64,000 nt of DNA from Oscillibacter sp. (GTDB lineage: Bacteria; Bacillota; Clostridia; Oscillospirales; Oscillospiraceae). The notes under the pieces are model-generated. The model saw nothing but the letters and a program-made list of their open reading frames with translations. It made no database searches and had not been told where the DNA came from. Location: assembly GCA_020025475.1 (NCBI GenBank), contig JAHHSA010000005.1:8711-72710 (forward strand), in the 5' to 3' direction. Of this stretch, positions 1-7,963 are shown piece after piece. How positions within the stretch are numbered: position 1 is the stretch's first letter; the number at the start of each line of letters is the position of its first letter. Made by a program: the position numbers and the translations under genes.

Positions 1-834
1 GGCTCCACCCTCAAGCCCCTGATTTCCATTGCAGCCCTGGAAGAGGGCATCATTACTCCGAACAAAAAAATTGACAGTCCCCGGACCTGGTATTATCCCG
101 GCACCCGTGATCACGTCAACTGCTGGTACACTGGCGGCAGTCACGGAAAAATTAACGTGGCGGAGGCCATTACCGTCTCCTGCAACTACTTCTTTGCGGA
201 GATGGGCTATCAGCTGGGCATGAACCGCATCCGGCAATATATGAGCGAATTCGGCTTCGGTGCCTCCACCGGTATCGAAATCGGTGACTACGCCGGTCAG
301 CTTCCGGAGAACTCTCCGGGCAAAAACTTTGCCCCCTGGGCTGCCATTGGTCAGGCCAACATGAGCGTGACGCCGCTGCAGCTGGCAAACTACACCGCCA
401 CCCTGGCCTCCGGCGGCCAGCACAACGAGACCCACCTCCTTAAAGCCGTCAAAACCTATGATAACAGCGCAGTGGTGGCGCTGGGCAATACGACCCCGGT
501 CAGCACGGTTTCCATCTCGCCGTCCAGCCTGGAAGCCGTGAAAAAGGGCATGAATAACCTGACCCACGGCTCTCTGGCTCCCTACTTCAAAAACTGTATT
601 GTGGAAGCGGGAGCCAAAACCGGTACTGCCCAGCTGGGCGGCGGCAAGAAAAACAACGGCGTTTTCATCTGCTTTGCGCCCTATGACAACCCTGAAATTG
701 CTGTGGCCGTTGCCATTGAAAAAGGCGGTGCAGGTGCTGCCCTTGCCTCTACCGCAGTTAATATTCTCAACGCCTATTTCTCCGCCAACGACAGCGCATC
801 TGTCATCACCGGTGAACAGCAGTTATTGCCGTAA
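1..834 (+). CDS. Penicillin-binding protein transpeptidase, C-terminal part (5' end outside window)
   Basis: This is the last 277 codons of a class B penicillin-binding protein, which cross-links peptidoglycan stem peptides on the outer face of the membrane. The reading frame is open from the first base of the window. All three active-site motifs are visible: SxxK as STLK (nt 4-15, the acylated Ser), SxN as SCN (nt 178-186) and KTG as KTGT (nt 616-627). The N-terminal membrane anchor and dimerisation domain lie upstream of the window. It resembles the PBP2/MrdA group, but the exact subclass cannot be decided from this fragment. The GH13 gene follows after 20 nt, so the two may be co-transcribed. 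Confidence 0.9.
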   Translation, partial: GSTLKPLISIAALEEGIITPNKKIDSPRTWYYPGTRDHVNCWYTGGSHGKINVAEAITVSCNYFFAEMGYQLGMNRIRQYMSEFGFGASTGIEIGDYAGQLPENSPGKNFAPWAAIGQANMSVTPLQLANYTATLASGGQHNETHLLKAVKTYDNSAVVALGNTTPVSTVSISPSSLEAVKKGMNNLTHGSLAPYFKNCIVEAGAKTGTAQLGGGKKNNGVFICFAPYDNPEIAVAVAIEKGGAGAALASTAVNILNAYFSANDSASVITGEQQLLP

Positions 835-854
835 TCAACAAGGAGCGATTCCTC

Positions 855-2720
855 ATGAGCGAACCTTTTGTCTTTGATCCAAGGTGCAGTCTCTGTAAAG
901 AGCCTTACGGTGCTGTGCCCTGCGGTCAGACCGTCACTCTGCATTGCCGCCCCATGGCCTGCGAAGCATTTACCCATTGTGCCGTGGTCCTGCAATACGA
1001 GTTTTCCAATACCACCCGGGAGCTGGAGCTCTCCTGCAGCGGGCCTGAGTGGGACCGTATTTGTTATACGCTGCAATTTGATGTTCCGGAAGCCCCGGAC
1101 CTGCTCTGGTATTATTTCCGCCTTTGGCGGGACGATGGATCGGGCTGCTTTCTGGATAAGACCGGTTACCGCAGCACCCCCGTCACCGAAGCATGGCAGA
1201 TTACGGTCTACCGTCCCTCTCACACCCCGGAGTGGTTCGGCCGCGGCGTCACCTATCAGATCTTTCCGGACCGCTTCTGCCGGACGGAGATTCCGGACCC
1301 CACAGGTCTGCCCGGTAACCGCTGGGTGCATGAGGACTGGTCGGAAACCCCCGCATGGGCACCGGAGAGCGACGGTGAAATTTACAACCGTGATTTCTTC
1401 GGCGGCTCTCTCCAGGGCATTGTCTCCAAGCTGGAGCAGCTCCGGGACATGGGGGTCTCCACCCTGTACCTCTGTCCCATTTTTGAATCTGCGTCCAACC
1501 ATCGCTACAACACCGGCAACTATAAGAAAATTGACCCCTTTCTGGGGACAGAGGAGGATTTTAAGAACCTCTGCGCCAAAGCCCGGGAAAAAGGGATTCG
1601 GATCATCCTGGACGGTGTGTTCAACCACACCGGTTCCCAGAGTCTCTACTTCAACGCCGATGGCTATTATCCCACTTTGGGCGCTGCTCAAAGCCAGGAT
1701 AGCCCCTATTATGACTGGTTTAACTTCCAGAACTGGCCGACGAAATATGATTCCTGGTGGGGCATTACCACCCTGCCAGCCGTCCGGGAAGAAAGCCAGA
1801 GTTATGTAAACTACATCATTGACGATTACGACTCCATTATCCGCCGCTGGCTGCGCCTGGGCGCCTCCGGGTGGCGGTTGGATGTGGCTGACGAGCTGCC
1901 GGACTGGTTTATTGAAAAGATTCGCTCCGCCATGGATGCCACTACCTCCGACGCCTTCCTGCTGGGCGAGGTGTGGGAGGATGCCAGCACCAAGGTGGCC
2001 TATTCCAAACGCCGCCAGTATTTGCTGGGAACTGAGCTCCACAGCGTAATGAACTATCCCTTCCGTACGGCTCTGCTGGACTACCTGAAGGGCGGCGACG
2101 CCAACGATTTCCGGGAAGTGATGGAGACATTGCGGGAGAACTACCCCCACGATGCCTTTTACTCCGCCATGAACTTCCTGGGCACTCACGATACTGCCCG
2201 CATCCTGACCGTACTGGGCGCTCATGAGATGCCGTCCACCAAGCAGGAGCGAGCTGCCTTCCGTCTCTCTCCTCAGGAACGCGCCCGGGGGATTTCCCTG
2301 GTAAAACTGGCAGCCTTGATTCTCTTTACCTTTCCTGGCTCCCCCACTGTCTACTACGGTGACGAGGCCGGCATGGAGGGCTGGGAAGACCCGCTGAACC
2401 GAGCCTGCTATCCCTGGGGGCAGGAGGACGAGGAGCTGCAAGCTCGTTTCATTCGTCTGGGCCGTCTGCGTCAGACCTATGAGCCGCTGCAGCAAGGCGA
2501 CATTGTCTGGCTCTACACGCTGGGTCCTGTGATGGCCTATTCCCGGGAGTGGCGGCGAAACCGGCTGGTCACAGTGGTCAATGCCTCTGACTCTGTGCAG
2601 CCCATTACCCTTCCCTATCCCACCCATTTAACAGATCTGCTTACCGGTCAGACCTACTTCCCACAGGAGGGCCATTTGTCTCTGGAGCTGCCGCCCCGTA
2701 CTGGCCTGCTGCTTCACTAG
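855..2720 (+). CDS. GH13 alpha-glucan hydrolase (alpha-amylase / neopullulanase-like)
   Basis: This 621-aa glycoside hydrolase of family 13 probably cleaves alpha-1,4 or alpha-1,6 glucans or maltodextrins. It has no signal peptide, so it is likely cytoplasmic. An N-terminal beta-domain of about 110 residues precedes the TIM barrel (start near GRGVTYQIFPDRF), as in neopullulanases and cyclomaltodextrinases. The four conserved regions are present: DGVFNH; GWRLDVADE with the nucleophile Asp343; GEVWED with the acid/base Glu372; and GTHD with Asp446. The start is the ATG after AAGGAG. A beta-sandwich domain ends the protein. The precise substrate cannot be read from the sequence. Confidence 0.9.
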   Translation: MSEPFVFDPRCSLCKEPYGAVPCGQTVTLHCRPMACEAFTHCAVVLQYEFSNTTRELELSCSGPEWDRICYTLQFDVPEAPDLLWYYFRLWRDDGSGCFLDKTGYRSTPVTEAWQITVYRPSHTPEWFGRGVTYQIFPDRFCRTEIPDPTGLPGNRWVHEDWSETPAWAPESDGEIYNRDFFGGSLQGIVSKLEQLRDMGVSTLYLCPIFESASNHRYNTGNYKKIDPFLGTEEDFKNLCAKAREKGIRIILDGVFNHTGSQSLYFNADGYYPTLGAAQSQDSPYYDWFNFQNWPTKYDSWWGITTLPAVREESQSYVNYIIDDYDSIIRRWLRLGASGWRLDVADELPDWFIEKIRSAMDATTSDAFLLGEVWEDASTKVAYSKRRQYLLGTELHSVMNYPFRTALLDYLKGGDANDFREVMETLRENYPHDAFYSAMNFLGTHDTARILTVLGAHEMPSTKQERAAFRLSPQERARGISLVKLAALILFTFPGSPTVYYGDEAGMEGWEDPLNRACYPWGQEDEELQARFIRLGRLRQTYEPLQQGDIVWLYTLGPVMAYSREWRRNRLVTVVNASDSVQPITLPYPTHLTDLLTGQTYFPQEGHLSLELPPRTGLLLH

Positions 2721-2730
2721 AGGTCCTGAA

Positions 2731-2774
2731 AAACAAGCTAAGACTGTTTCACGTGAAACAGTCTTAGCTTGTTT
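2731..2774. promoter_or_regulatory. parS: 44-bp perfect palindrome with centromere-like parS site at its centre
   Basis: Both 22-nt arms (2731-2752 and 2753-2774) are exactly complementary. The central 16 bp (2745-2760) read TGTTTCACGTGAAACA, which matches the Bacillus-type parS consensus TGTTNCACGTGAAACA completely. The palindrome lies after the GH13 gene and upstream of the parA promoter. As RNA it would fold into a very stable hairpin and could end GH13 transcription, though the T-run after it is poor. ParB (3709-4596) is the expected ligand. Confidence 0.9.
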
Positions 2775-2829
2775 CGCGTTTTCCCTGTCTGTTTTTAGGA
2801 AGTTTCATGTATGTTTTTCTGGTTTTTCC

Positions 2830-2858
2830 TTGAAACTATATAGTGTGCTTGTTATAAT
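2830..2858 (+). promoter_or_regulatory. Promoter of the parA-parB operon
   Basis: TTGAAA (2830-2835) and a perfect TATAAT (2853-2858) are separated by 17 bp, giving a strong SigA-type promoter about 70 bp upstream of the parA start. Confidence 0.8.
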
Positions 2859-2925
2859 AGTATTCGGTCACAACTCTATTAAAAATTGCCTTGTGGCAGA
2901 CTGATTTCGGAAAGTAGGTGCCTTT

Positions 2926-3684
2926 GTGGCAAAAACCATTGCGATTGTAAATCAAAAAGGCGGCGTCGGGAAAACAACTACATGTGTAAACTTGGCAGCC
3001 ACTCTTGTAGAAAAGGGACAGCGCGTACTGCTGTGCGACTTTGACCCCCAGGCCAACTCAACCTCTGGAATGGGTGTGGATAAAACCCTGTCCAAGGGCA
3101 TTTACAATGTGATGATCGGTGAAGTCGCAACCCGTGAGGCCCTGGTGCACACCAAGTACGGCGATGTGCTGCCCTCCAACAAGGCGCTGGCTGGTGCCGG
3201 TATTGAGCTGATCGGTATGGAAAACCGGGAGTTTCTGCTGAAAAATGCGCTGGCCCAGGTGGCAGACGACTATGATTTTCTGTTCATTGACTGCCCTCCC
3301 TCCCTGGAACTGCTGACACTGAACGCACTCTGCGCCGCAGACTCGATTATGGTCCCAGTCCAGGGTGAGTATTTTGCGCTGGAAGGCCTCAGTGATCTGA
3401 TGAACACAGTCCGCATTGTCCGCAGGTCCCTGAACCCCCGGTTGGAGCTGGAGGGCGTTCTGCTGACCATGTTTGATGGCCGCACAAATCTGGCGCTCCA
3501 GGTGGCAGAGGAAGTGAAACACTACTTCCCTGGAAAAGTCTATGCTACTGTGATTCCCCGCAATGTGCGTCTTTCCGAGGCTCCCAGCCACGGAAAACCT
3601 ATCACCGCCTATGACCGTGCCTGCCGCGGCTCGGAGGCCTATGCCGCACTTGCAGCGGAATTTCTGAAAAATCAGTCCGCCTGA
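2926..3684 (+). CDS. parA: Chromosome partitioning ATPase ParA (Soj)
   Basis: This 252-aa ParA/Soj ATPase binds DNA non-specifically in its ATP dimer form and works with ParB-parS in origin segregation and control of DnaA. The deviant Walker A motif KGGVGKTT (signature lysine K11) is at the N terminus, and the Walker B-type FIDCPPS lies near residue 122. The start is GTG at 2926, preceded by AGGTG; the frame gives the canonical MAKTIAIVNQKGG opening. The gene has its own strong promoter and is followed after 24 nt by parB. The length is typical of chromosomal Soj. Confidence 0.96.
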   Translation: MAKTIAIVNQKGGVGKTTTCVNLAATLVEKGQRVLLCDFDPQANSTSGMGVDKTLSKGIYNVMIGEVATREALVHTKYGDVLPSNKALAGAGIELIGMENREFLLKNALAQVADDYDFLFIDCPPSLELLTLNALCAADSIMVPVQGEYFALEGLSDLMNTVRIVRRSLNPRLELEGVLLTMFDGRTNLALQVAEEVKHYFPGKVYATVIPRNVRLSEAPSHGKPITAYDRACRGSEAYAALAAEFLKNQSA

Positions 3685-3708
3685 CCATTCTGAAAGGAGC
3701 TCACCATC

Positions 3709-4596
3709 ATGGCATCCAAAAAACCGTCCGGACTGGGCCGGGGTCTTGGCGCCCTGCTGGGCGACGACGTCTTAAATACGGAAACCACCGGCAGCCTCTC
3801 CCTCCCAATCTCTCAGGTGGAAAACTGCCCCTCACAGCCCCGGAAGTCCTTTGACGAGGTATCCCTGGCAGAACTGGCCGATTCCATCCGGGAACACGGC
3901 ATCATTCAGCCGCTGACTGTTCGGAAGCTCTCCTCCGGCTATTATCAGATTATTGCCGGTGAACGCCGCTGGAGAGCCGCCCGCATGGCCGGACTTCAGG
4001 AAGTTCCCGTGGTGGTCATTGAAGCAGACGACAGGAAAGCTGCCGAGCTGGCGATGATCGAAAATTTGCAGCGGGAAGATCTGAATCCAATTGAAGAGGC
4101 GTCAGGCTTCCAGTCCCTGATTGACAACTACCATTATACGCAGGAAGAAGCCGCCAGCCGTGTAGGCAAGTCCCGCAGCGCTGTGGCAAATGCCCTGCGT
4201 TTGCTGTCTCTGACTCCCTCCGTGCGGGACATGGTGGTGGATGGCCGACTGTCCGCCGGTCATGCCCGTGCACTGCTTCCCCTCTCTCCCGCCCTGCAGG
4301 AGAGCACCGCCGAGGCCATTCTCTCCGGAGGTCTGTCTGTCAGACAGACGGAGGCACTGGTCAAGCGCCTGTCCACGGAAAAGGTGGAAAAAGAAGAGAC
4401 TGCGCCCATCGAACCCGACTACACCGCAGAGGCACAGAGGGACCTCTCCTCCCGGCTGGGCCGGGGTGTTAAAATTGTAAATGGGCGTAAAAAAGGCCGC
4501 ATTGAATTGGAATACTACGGCCTGGATGATCTCAACGATCTCCTGGAGGCACTTTCTCTCCTCCGGGCCCGCGATCACGAGAAAGGAATTGAATGA
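3709..4596 (+). CDS. parB: Chromosome partitioning protein ParB (Spo0J)
   Basis: This 295-aa ParB/Spo0J is a CTP-dependent clamp that loads at parS and spreads along DNA, recruiting SMC and ParA. It carries the N-terminal ParB/sulfiredoxin-like domain with the CTP-binding box GERRWRAARMAG. Next comes the helix-turn-helix (EEAASRVGKSRSAVANALRL), followed by a C-terminal dimerisation segment. A clear ribosome binding site (AAAGGAG) precedes the ATG. Two perfect parS sites flank the parAB operon (2745-2760, 5134-5149). Its stop overlaps the start of the next gene (ATGATG), implying translational coupling. Confidence 0.96.
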   Translation: MASKKPSGLGRGLGALLGDDVLNTETTGSLSLPISQVENCPSQPRKSFDEVSLAELADSIREHGIIQPLTVRKLSSGYYQIIAGERRWRAARMAGLQEVPVVVIEADDRKAAELAMIENLQREDLNPIEEASGFQSLIDNYHYTQEEAASRVGKSRSAVANALRLLSLTPSVRDMVVDGRLSAGHARALLPLSPALQESTAEAILSGGLSVRQTEALVKRLSTEKVEKEETAPIEPDYTAEAQRDLSSRLGRGVKIVNGRKKGRIELEYYGLDDLNDLLEALSLLRARDHEKGIE

Positions 4597-5126
4597 TGAA
4601 TATTGAAAAACGGGGGGACGGTACCCACGAGAATCAAAGTGCCACCCCGGAAACTCCCACTACCCACAGCAAAAAGCCAGTAATTATTTATATTATGATC
4701 CTCTTTATTGTGGCGTTTTTGCTGATGGCGCTGTCCTTTGTGATGCACCAGCGCAGTAACACGGAGGCACTTGGACAACTGCAAAACTCCGTCAACGCCA
4801 TGCAGGCCGTGCAGGCCACCCAGGAAAAGGTGATCGCCCTGCAGGACAAGCTCTCTAACTCGGAAGATGAAATGGACAAGCTGAACGAGGAGCTCACAGC
4901 CGCCCGCCAGGCGCTGGAAACTCAGCAGCATACCCTGGATGCCCTGCTGAATCTCTATGTGCTTCAGCAGCAGTACACCAACGGTCACTATGCCGCCTGC
5001 AAGGAAACCATCTCCAAGATGGAAGAAGCCAAGCAGGCAGAGCTGCTGCCCAAGGATGCCATTCACGATGAAACCGCCCCCGCTGAACGCTATGAACAGC
5101 TGAAAGAGGCTGTTTCTGCCAAATAA
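4593..5126 (+). CDS. Small single-pass membrane protein with coiled coil, parB-coupled
   Basis: This is a 177-aa protein of unknown function. About 28 polar residues are followed by one transmembrane helix (about residues 29-50, IIYIMILFIVAFLLMALSF). A long Gln/Glu/Lys-rich coiled coil follows (about 60-125, with LQDKLSNSEDEMDKLNEEL), then a short, possibly TPR-like tail (YTNGHYAACKETISKMEEA). The start overlaps parB by 4 nt, so it is translated together with the partition genes. A membrane role linked to chromosome segregation or division is inference from position only. The next parS site is 7 nt after its stop. Confidence 0.75.
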   Translation: MMNIEKRGDGTHENQSATPETPTTHSKKPVIIYIMILFIVAFLLMALSFVMHQRSNTEALGQLQNSVNAMQAVQATQEKVIALQDKLSNSEDEMDKLNEELTAARQALETQQHTLDALLNLYVLQQQYTNGHYAACKETISKMEEAKQAELLPKDAIHDETAPAERYEQLKEAVSAK

Positions 5127-5133
5127 AAATTGT

Positions 5134-5149
5134 TGTTTCACGTGAAACA
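5134..5149. promoter_or_regulatory. parS: parS site 2 (perfect)
   Basis: TGTTTCACGTGAAACA is identical to the core of the first site. The palindrome extends to 20 bp (5132-5151). It lies between the parB-coupled membrane protein and serS. Confidence 0.9.
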
Positions 5150-5186
5150 ACTTAAAATACGAAAGTTTAATATGAGGTGAACTCCA

Positions 5187-6494
5187 ATGCTGGATATCAA
5201 GTTTATTCGCGAGAATCCCGAAGCAGTGAAGGAAAATATTAAGAAAAAGTTTCAGGATGCCAAGCTTCCCTTGGTGGACGAGGTCATCGAGCTGGATAAG
5301 CAGCTGCGCAACACCATTCAGGAAGCCCAGGAGCTGCGAACCGCCCGCAACACGCTTTCCAAGCAGGTTGGCAAGCTGATGGGCATGGCCAAGAAAGATC
5401 CTTCCAAGCTGGAAGAGGCCGAAGCCGTGAAGAAGCAGGTCAAGGAGGACGCTGATCGCCTGGCCGCTCTGGAGGCTGATGAGACTCGTCTGGAAGGCGA
5501 GCTCCACACCCGGATGCTGCAAATTCCCCAGATCATTGATGAGTCCGTGCCTCTGGGCCCCGATGACTCTGCCAACGTGGAAGTGGAGCGCTTCGGCGAG
5601 CCCGTGGTGCCTGACTTCCCCATTCCCTACCACACCGAGATCATGGAGAGCTTCAACGGCATTGACATGGACGCCGCCGGCCGCGTCTCCGGTAACGGCT
5701 TCTACTATCTGCTGGGCGACATTGCCCGTCTGCACGAGGCAGTCTTGGCCTATGGTCGTGACTTCATGATCAGCAAGGGCTTCACTTACTGCATCCCTCC
5801 CTTCATGATTCACGGCAACGTGGTGGAGGGTGTTATGAGCCAGACCGACATGGACTCCATGATGTATAAGATTGAGGGTGAGGATCTGTACCTGATCGGT
5901 ACCTCTGAGCATTCCATGATCGGCCGCTTCATCGACCAGATTCTGCCCGCTGAGAGCCTGCCCCAGACCCTGACCTCCTACTCCCCCTGCTTCCGTAAGG
6001 AAAAGGGTGCCCACGGCATTGAGGAACGCGGCATCTATCGTATTCACCAGTTTGAAAAGCAGGAGATGATCGTCGTCTGCAAGCCTGAGGAATCCAAGGA
6101 TTGGTACGAGAAGCTGTGGAAGTACTCCGTAGAGCTGTTCCGCAGCATGGACATTCCCGTCCGTCAGCTGGAGTGCTGCTCCGGTGACCTGGCTGACCTG
6201 AAAGTTAAGTCCTGCGATATTGAGGCCTGGAGCCCCCGTCAGCAGAAGTACTTTGAGGTCTGCTCCTGCTCTAACCTGGGTGATGCGCAGGCCCGCCGTC
6301 TGCACATTCGCTATAAAGATGAAAACGGCAAGACTCAGCTGTGCCACACGCTGAACAACACCTGCGTGGCTCCTCCCCGCATGCTGATCGCCTTCCTGGA
6401 GAACAACCTGCAGGCCGATGGCACCGTGAAGATTCCCGAGGTGCTGTGGCCCTATATGGGCGGCACCAAGGTCCTGATTCCCAAGGCGAAATAA
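5187..6494 (+). CDS. serS: Seryl-tRNA synthetase
   Basis: This 435-aa class II synthetase charges tRNA-Ser (and tRNA-Sec) with serine. The N-terminal about 105 residues form the antiparallel coiled-coil arm that grips the tRNA variable arm (LDKQLRNTIQEAQELRTARN and onward). The catalytic core follows, with the GTSEHSM segment, motif 2 around FRKEKGAHG, and the C-terminal motif 3 with NNTCVAPPRMLIAFLEN. The length is normal. The start is chosen at the ATG after TATGAGGTGA; MLDIKFIRENPE is the typical opening. No T-box leader is visible, and parS lies in its upstream region. Confidence 0.97.
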   Translation: MLDIKFIRENPEAVKENIKKKFQDAKLPLVDEVIELDKQLRNTIQEAQELRTARNTLSKQVGKLMGMAKKDPSKLEEAEAVKKQVKEDADRLAALEADETRLEGELHTRMLQIPQIIDESVPLGPDDSANVEVERFGEPVVPDFPIPYHTEIMESFNGIDMDAAGRVSGNGFYYLLGDIARLHEAVLAYGRDFMISKGFTYCIPPFMIHGNVVEGVMSQTDMDSMMYKIEGEDLYLIGTSEHSMIGRFIDQILPAESLPQTLTSYSPCFRKEKGAHGIEERGIYRIHQFEKQEMIVVCKPEESKDWYEKLWKYSVELFRSMDIPVRQLECCSGDLADLKVKSCDIEAWSPRQQKYFEVCSCSNLGDAQARRLHIRYKDENGKTQLCHTLNNTCVAPPRMLIAFLENNLQADGTVKIPEVLWPYMGGTKVLIPKAK

Positions 6495-6508
6495 TTATGT
6501 AAACTAAT

Positions 6509-6562
6509 TTGGCCGGGTTCCGAACATTGGAAAAAGAGCTGATGTTCGGAAATTCCGGCCAA
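6509..6562. repeat. Large imperfect inverted repeat downstream of serS
   Basis: TTGGCCGG-GTTCCGAACAT pairs with ATGTTCGGAA-ATTCCGGCCAA around a 14-nt loop. No T-tract follows, so it is not a standard intrinsic terminator. The rest of the 263-bp serS-mscL gap (6563-6757) shows nothing recognisable except the mscL ribosome binding site. Confidence 0.55.
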
Positions 6563-6757
6563 TGAGGCCAAAAGAGCCGTCCAACAGCACAACTTACGAA
6601 AACCATTGGGTCATTTTGCTCAGTGAAAACGGCTGTATTCCGGTTTGACCTCTGAAACCATTGGGGCGCAAGGGTTTCAGCTTTCAGTCTCTCCCCCTTT
6701 TTACCGTGGAGATCCTACGCCCCGTATCAAGAGAGCTCAGAGGAGGATTTTCTCATC

Positions 6758-7192
6758 ATGGCAAAAGAAACTGGATTTTTTGCAGAGTTCAAAAAATTCA
6801 TTGCCCGAGGCAACGTGATGGACATGGCTGTGGGTGTCATCGTTGGCGGCGCATTTGGAAAAATTTCAGGTTCCCTGGTCAACGATATCATTATGCCCGC
6901 TGTTTCCATGCTCACGGGCGGGACTGACTTTAGTCAGTGGAGGTGGGTCCTGCGCGAGGCCGTGTTGGATGAGACCGGCGCTGAGATTGCCCAGGCAGTC
7001 TCTATCAACTACGGTACTTTCATTTCCACTATATTGGACTTTCTTATTATTGCCTTTGCCGTGTTCTGCATGATCAAGACACTCAACCGCCTCCATCGGA
7101 AAAAAGAAGAAGCTCCTAAAGCTCCTCCCGTGCCTTCCAAGGAAGAAGTGCTGCTGACGGAAATTCGAGATCTGTTGAAGGAAAAGAACTGA
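6758..7192 (+). CDS. mscL: Large-conductance mechanosensitive channel
   Basis: This 144-aa MscL is a pentameric membrane safety valve that opens under osmotic downshock. The N-terminal amphipathic helix and TM1 are clear ([20 protein letters not shown] then [17 protein letters not shown]). A periplasmic loop and TM2 (about 87-107) follow, then the charged cytoplasmic bundle ending [13 protein letters not shown]. The ATG is preceded by AGAGGAGG. Its stop overlaps the rsmG start by one base (TGATG), so the two are likely one operon. Confidence 0.96.
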   Translation: MAKETGFFAEFKKFIARGNVMDMAVGVIVGGAFGKISGSLVNDIIMPAVSMLTGGTDFSQWRWVLREAVLDETGAEIAQAVSINYGTFISTILDFLIIAFAVFCMIKTLNRLHRKKEEAPKAPPVPSKEEVLLTEIRDLLKEKN

Positions 7193-7887
7193 TGAAAGAA
7201 CAGCTGGAATCTGGTCTCCGGGCACTTGGCCTGGAAACCGAAGGGGTCCCCTCCCTGCTTCGATATGCGGACATGCTGGTGGAGACCAATCAGGTGATGA
7301 ACCTCACCGCTATTACAGAACCCTCTGAAATTGCCTCCCTCCACTTCCTGGACAGCGCCTCCCTTCTGCCCCTTGCAGACTTTCACGGCAAAACCGTGGT
7401 GGATGTGGGCACTGGTGCCGGCTTTCCCGGCGTTCCTCTGCGGATTGTGGAACCATCAATCAAACTGACCCTGCTGGACTCCCTGAATAAGCGTATTAAC
7501 TTTTTGCAGGGAGTCTGCGATGAGCTGGGTCTGCAGGATGTGGCCTGCGTCCATGGCCGTGCGGAGGAATTTGCTTCCGAACATCGGGAGAGCTATGATA
7601 TTGCCACCTCCCGCGCTGTGGCCTCCCTGCCATTGCTATGTGAGCTGTGCTTGCCTCTGGTCAAGCCCGGCGGCTACTTCCTTGCCATGAAATCCGTGGA
7701 TGCAGATCACGAACTGCAACAAGCTTCCAGAGCGATCAGCATTCTGGGTGGCCGGATTGAAAAGGAAACCGATTACGTTATTCCAGGCACTGACGTACGT
7801 CATCGTCTTATTTTTATTAAAAAAATTGGCCAAACGCCAAAAAAATATCCCAGAGCATTTGCAAAAATCAAGAAGAATCCGTTATAA
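7192..7887 (+). CDS. rsmG: 16S rRNA (guanine-527-N7) methyltransferase RsmG
   Basis: This 231-aa SAM-dependent enzyme makes m7G527 in 16S rRNA; loss of it gives low-level streptomycin resistance in other bacteria. The SAM-binding motif VVDVGTGAGFPGVPLRIV (about residues 67-84) is intact, as is the downstream ATSRAVASLPLLCELCLPLVKPGG segment. It is translationally coupled to mscL. rsmG usually sits near parA-parB and the origin, as here, although here mscL and serS separate them. The promoter of the next gene overlaps its last codons. Confidence 0.95.
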   Translation: MKEQLESGLRALGLETEGVPSLLRYADMLVETNQVMNLTAITEPSEIASLHFLDSASLLPLADFHGKTVVDVGTGAGFPGVPLRIVEPSIKLTLLDSLNKRINFLQGVCDELGLQDVACVHGRAEEFASEHRESYDIATSRAVASLPLLCELCLPLVKPGGYFLAMKSVDADHELQQASRAISILGGRIEKETDYVIPGTDVRHRLIFIKKIGQTPKKYPRAFAKIKKNPL

Positions 7888-7888
7888 T
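7859..7888 (+). promoter_or_regulatory. Promoter of the MinD-like ATPase gene
   Basis: TTGCAA (7859-7864) and a perfect TATAAT (7883-7888) are spaced by 18 bp. The -10 hexamer overlaps the rsmG stop codon. Confidence 0.65.
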
Positions 7889-7963
7889 AGAGATATTGCA
7901 GAAGTGAGTCCGGAAATTAAATTTCGGACGCAGAGCACGTTTTGGTAAGGAGGGACCTGCCCC

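Noticed and set aside
774..2627. Long open frame antisense to the GH13 gene
   Set aside because: The opposite strand encodes a protein with all GH13 motifs; the antisense frame is open only because of codon bias and has no family features.
4575..6347. Long open frame antisense to the parB-coupled gene and serS
   Set aside because: It spans two clear plus-strand genes and their gap, contains parS, and shows a Leu/His/Gln-rich composition typical of a shadow frame.
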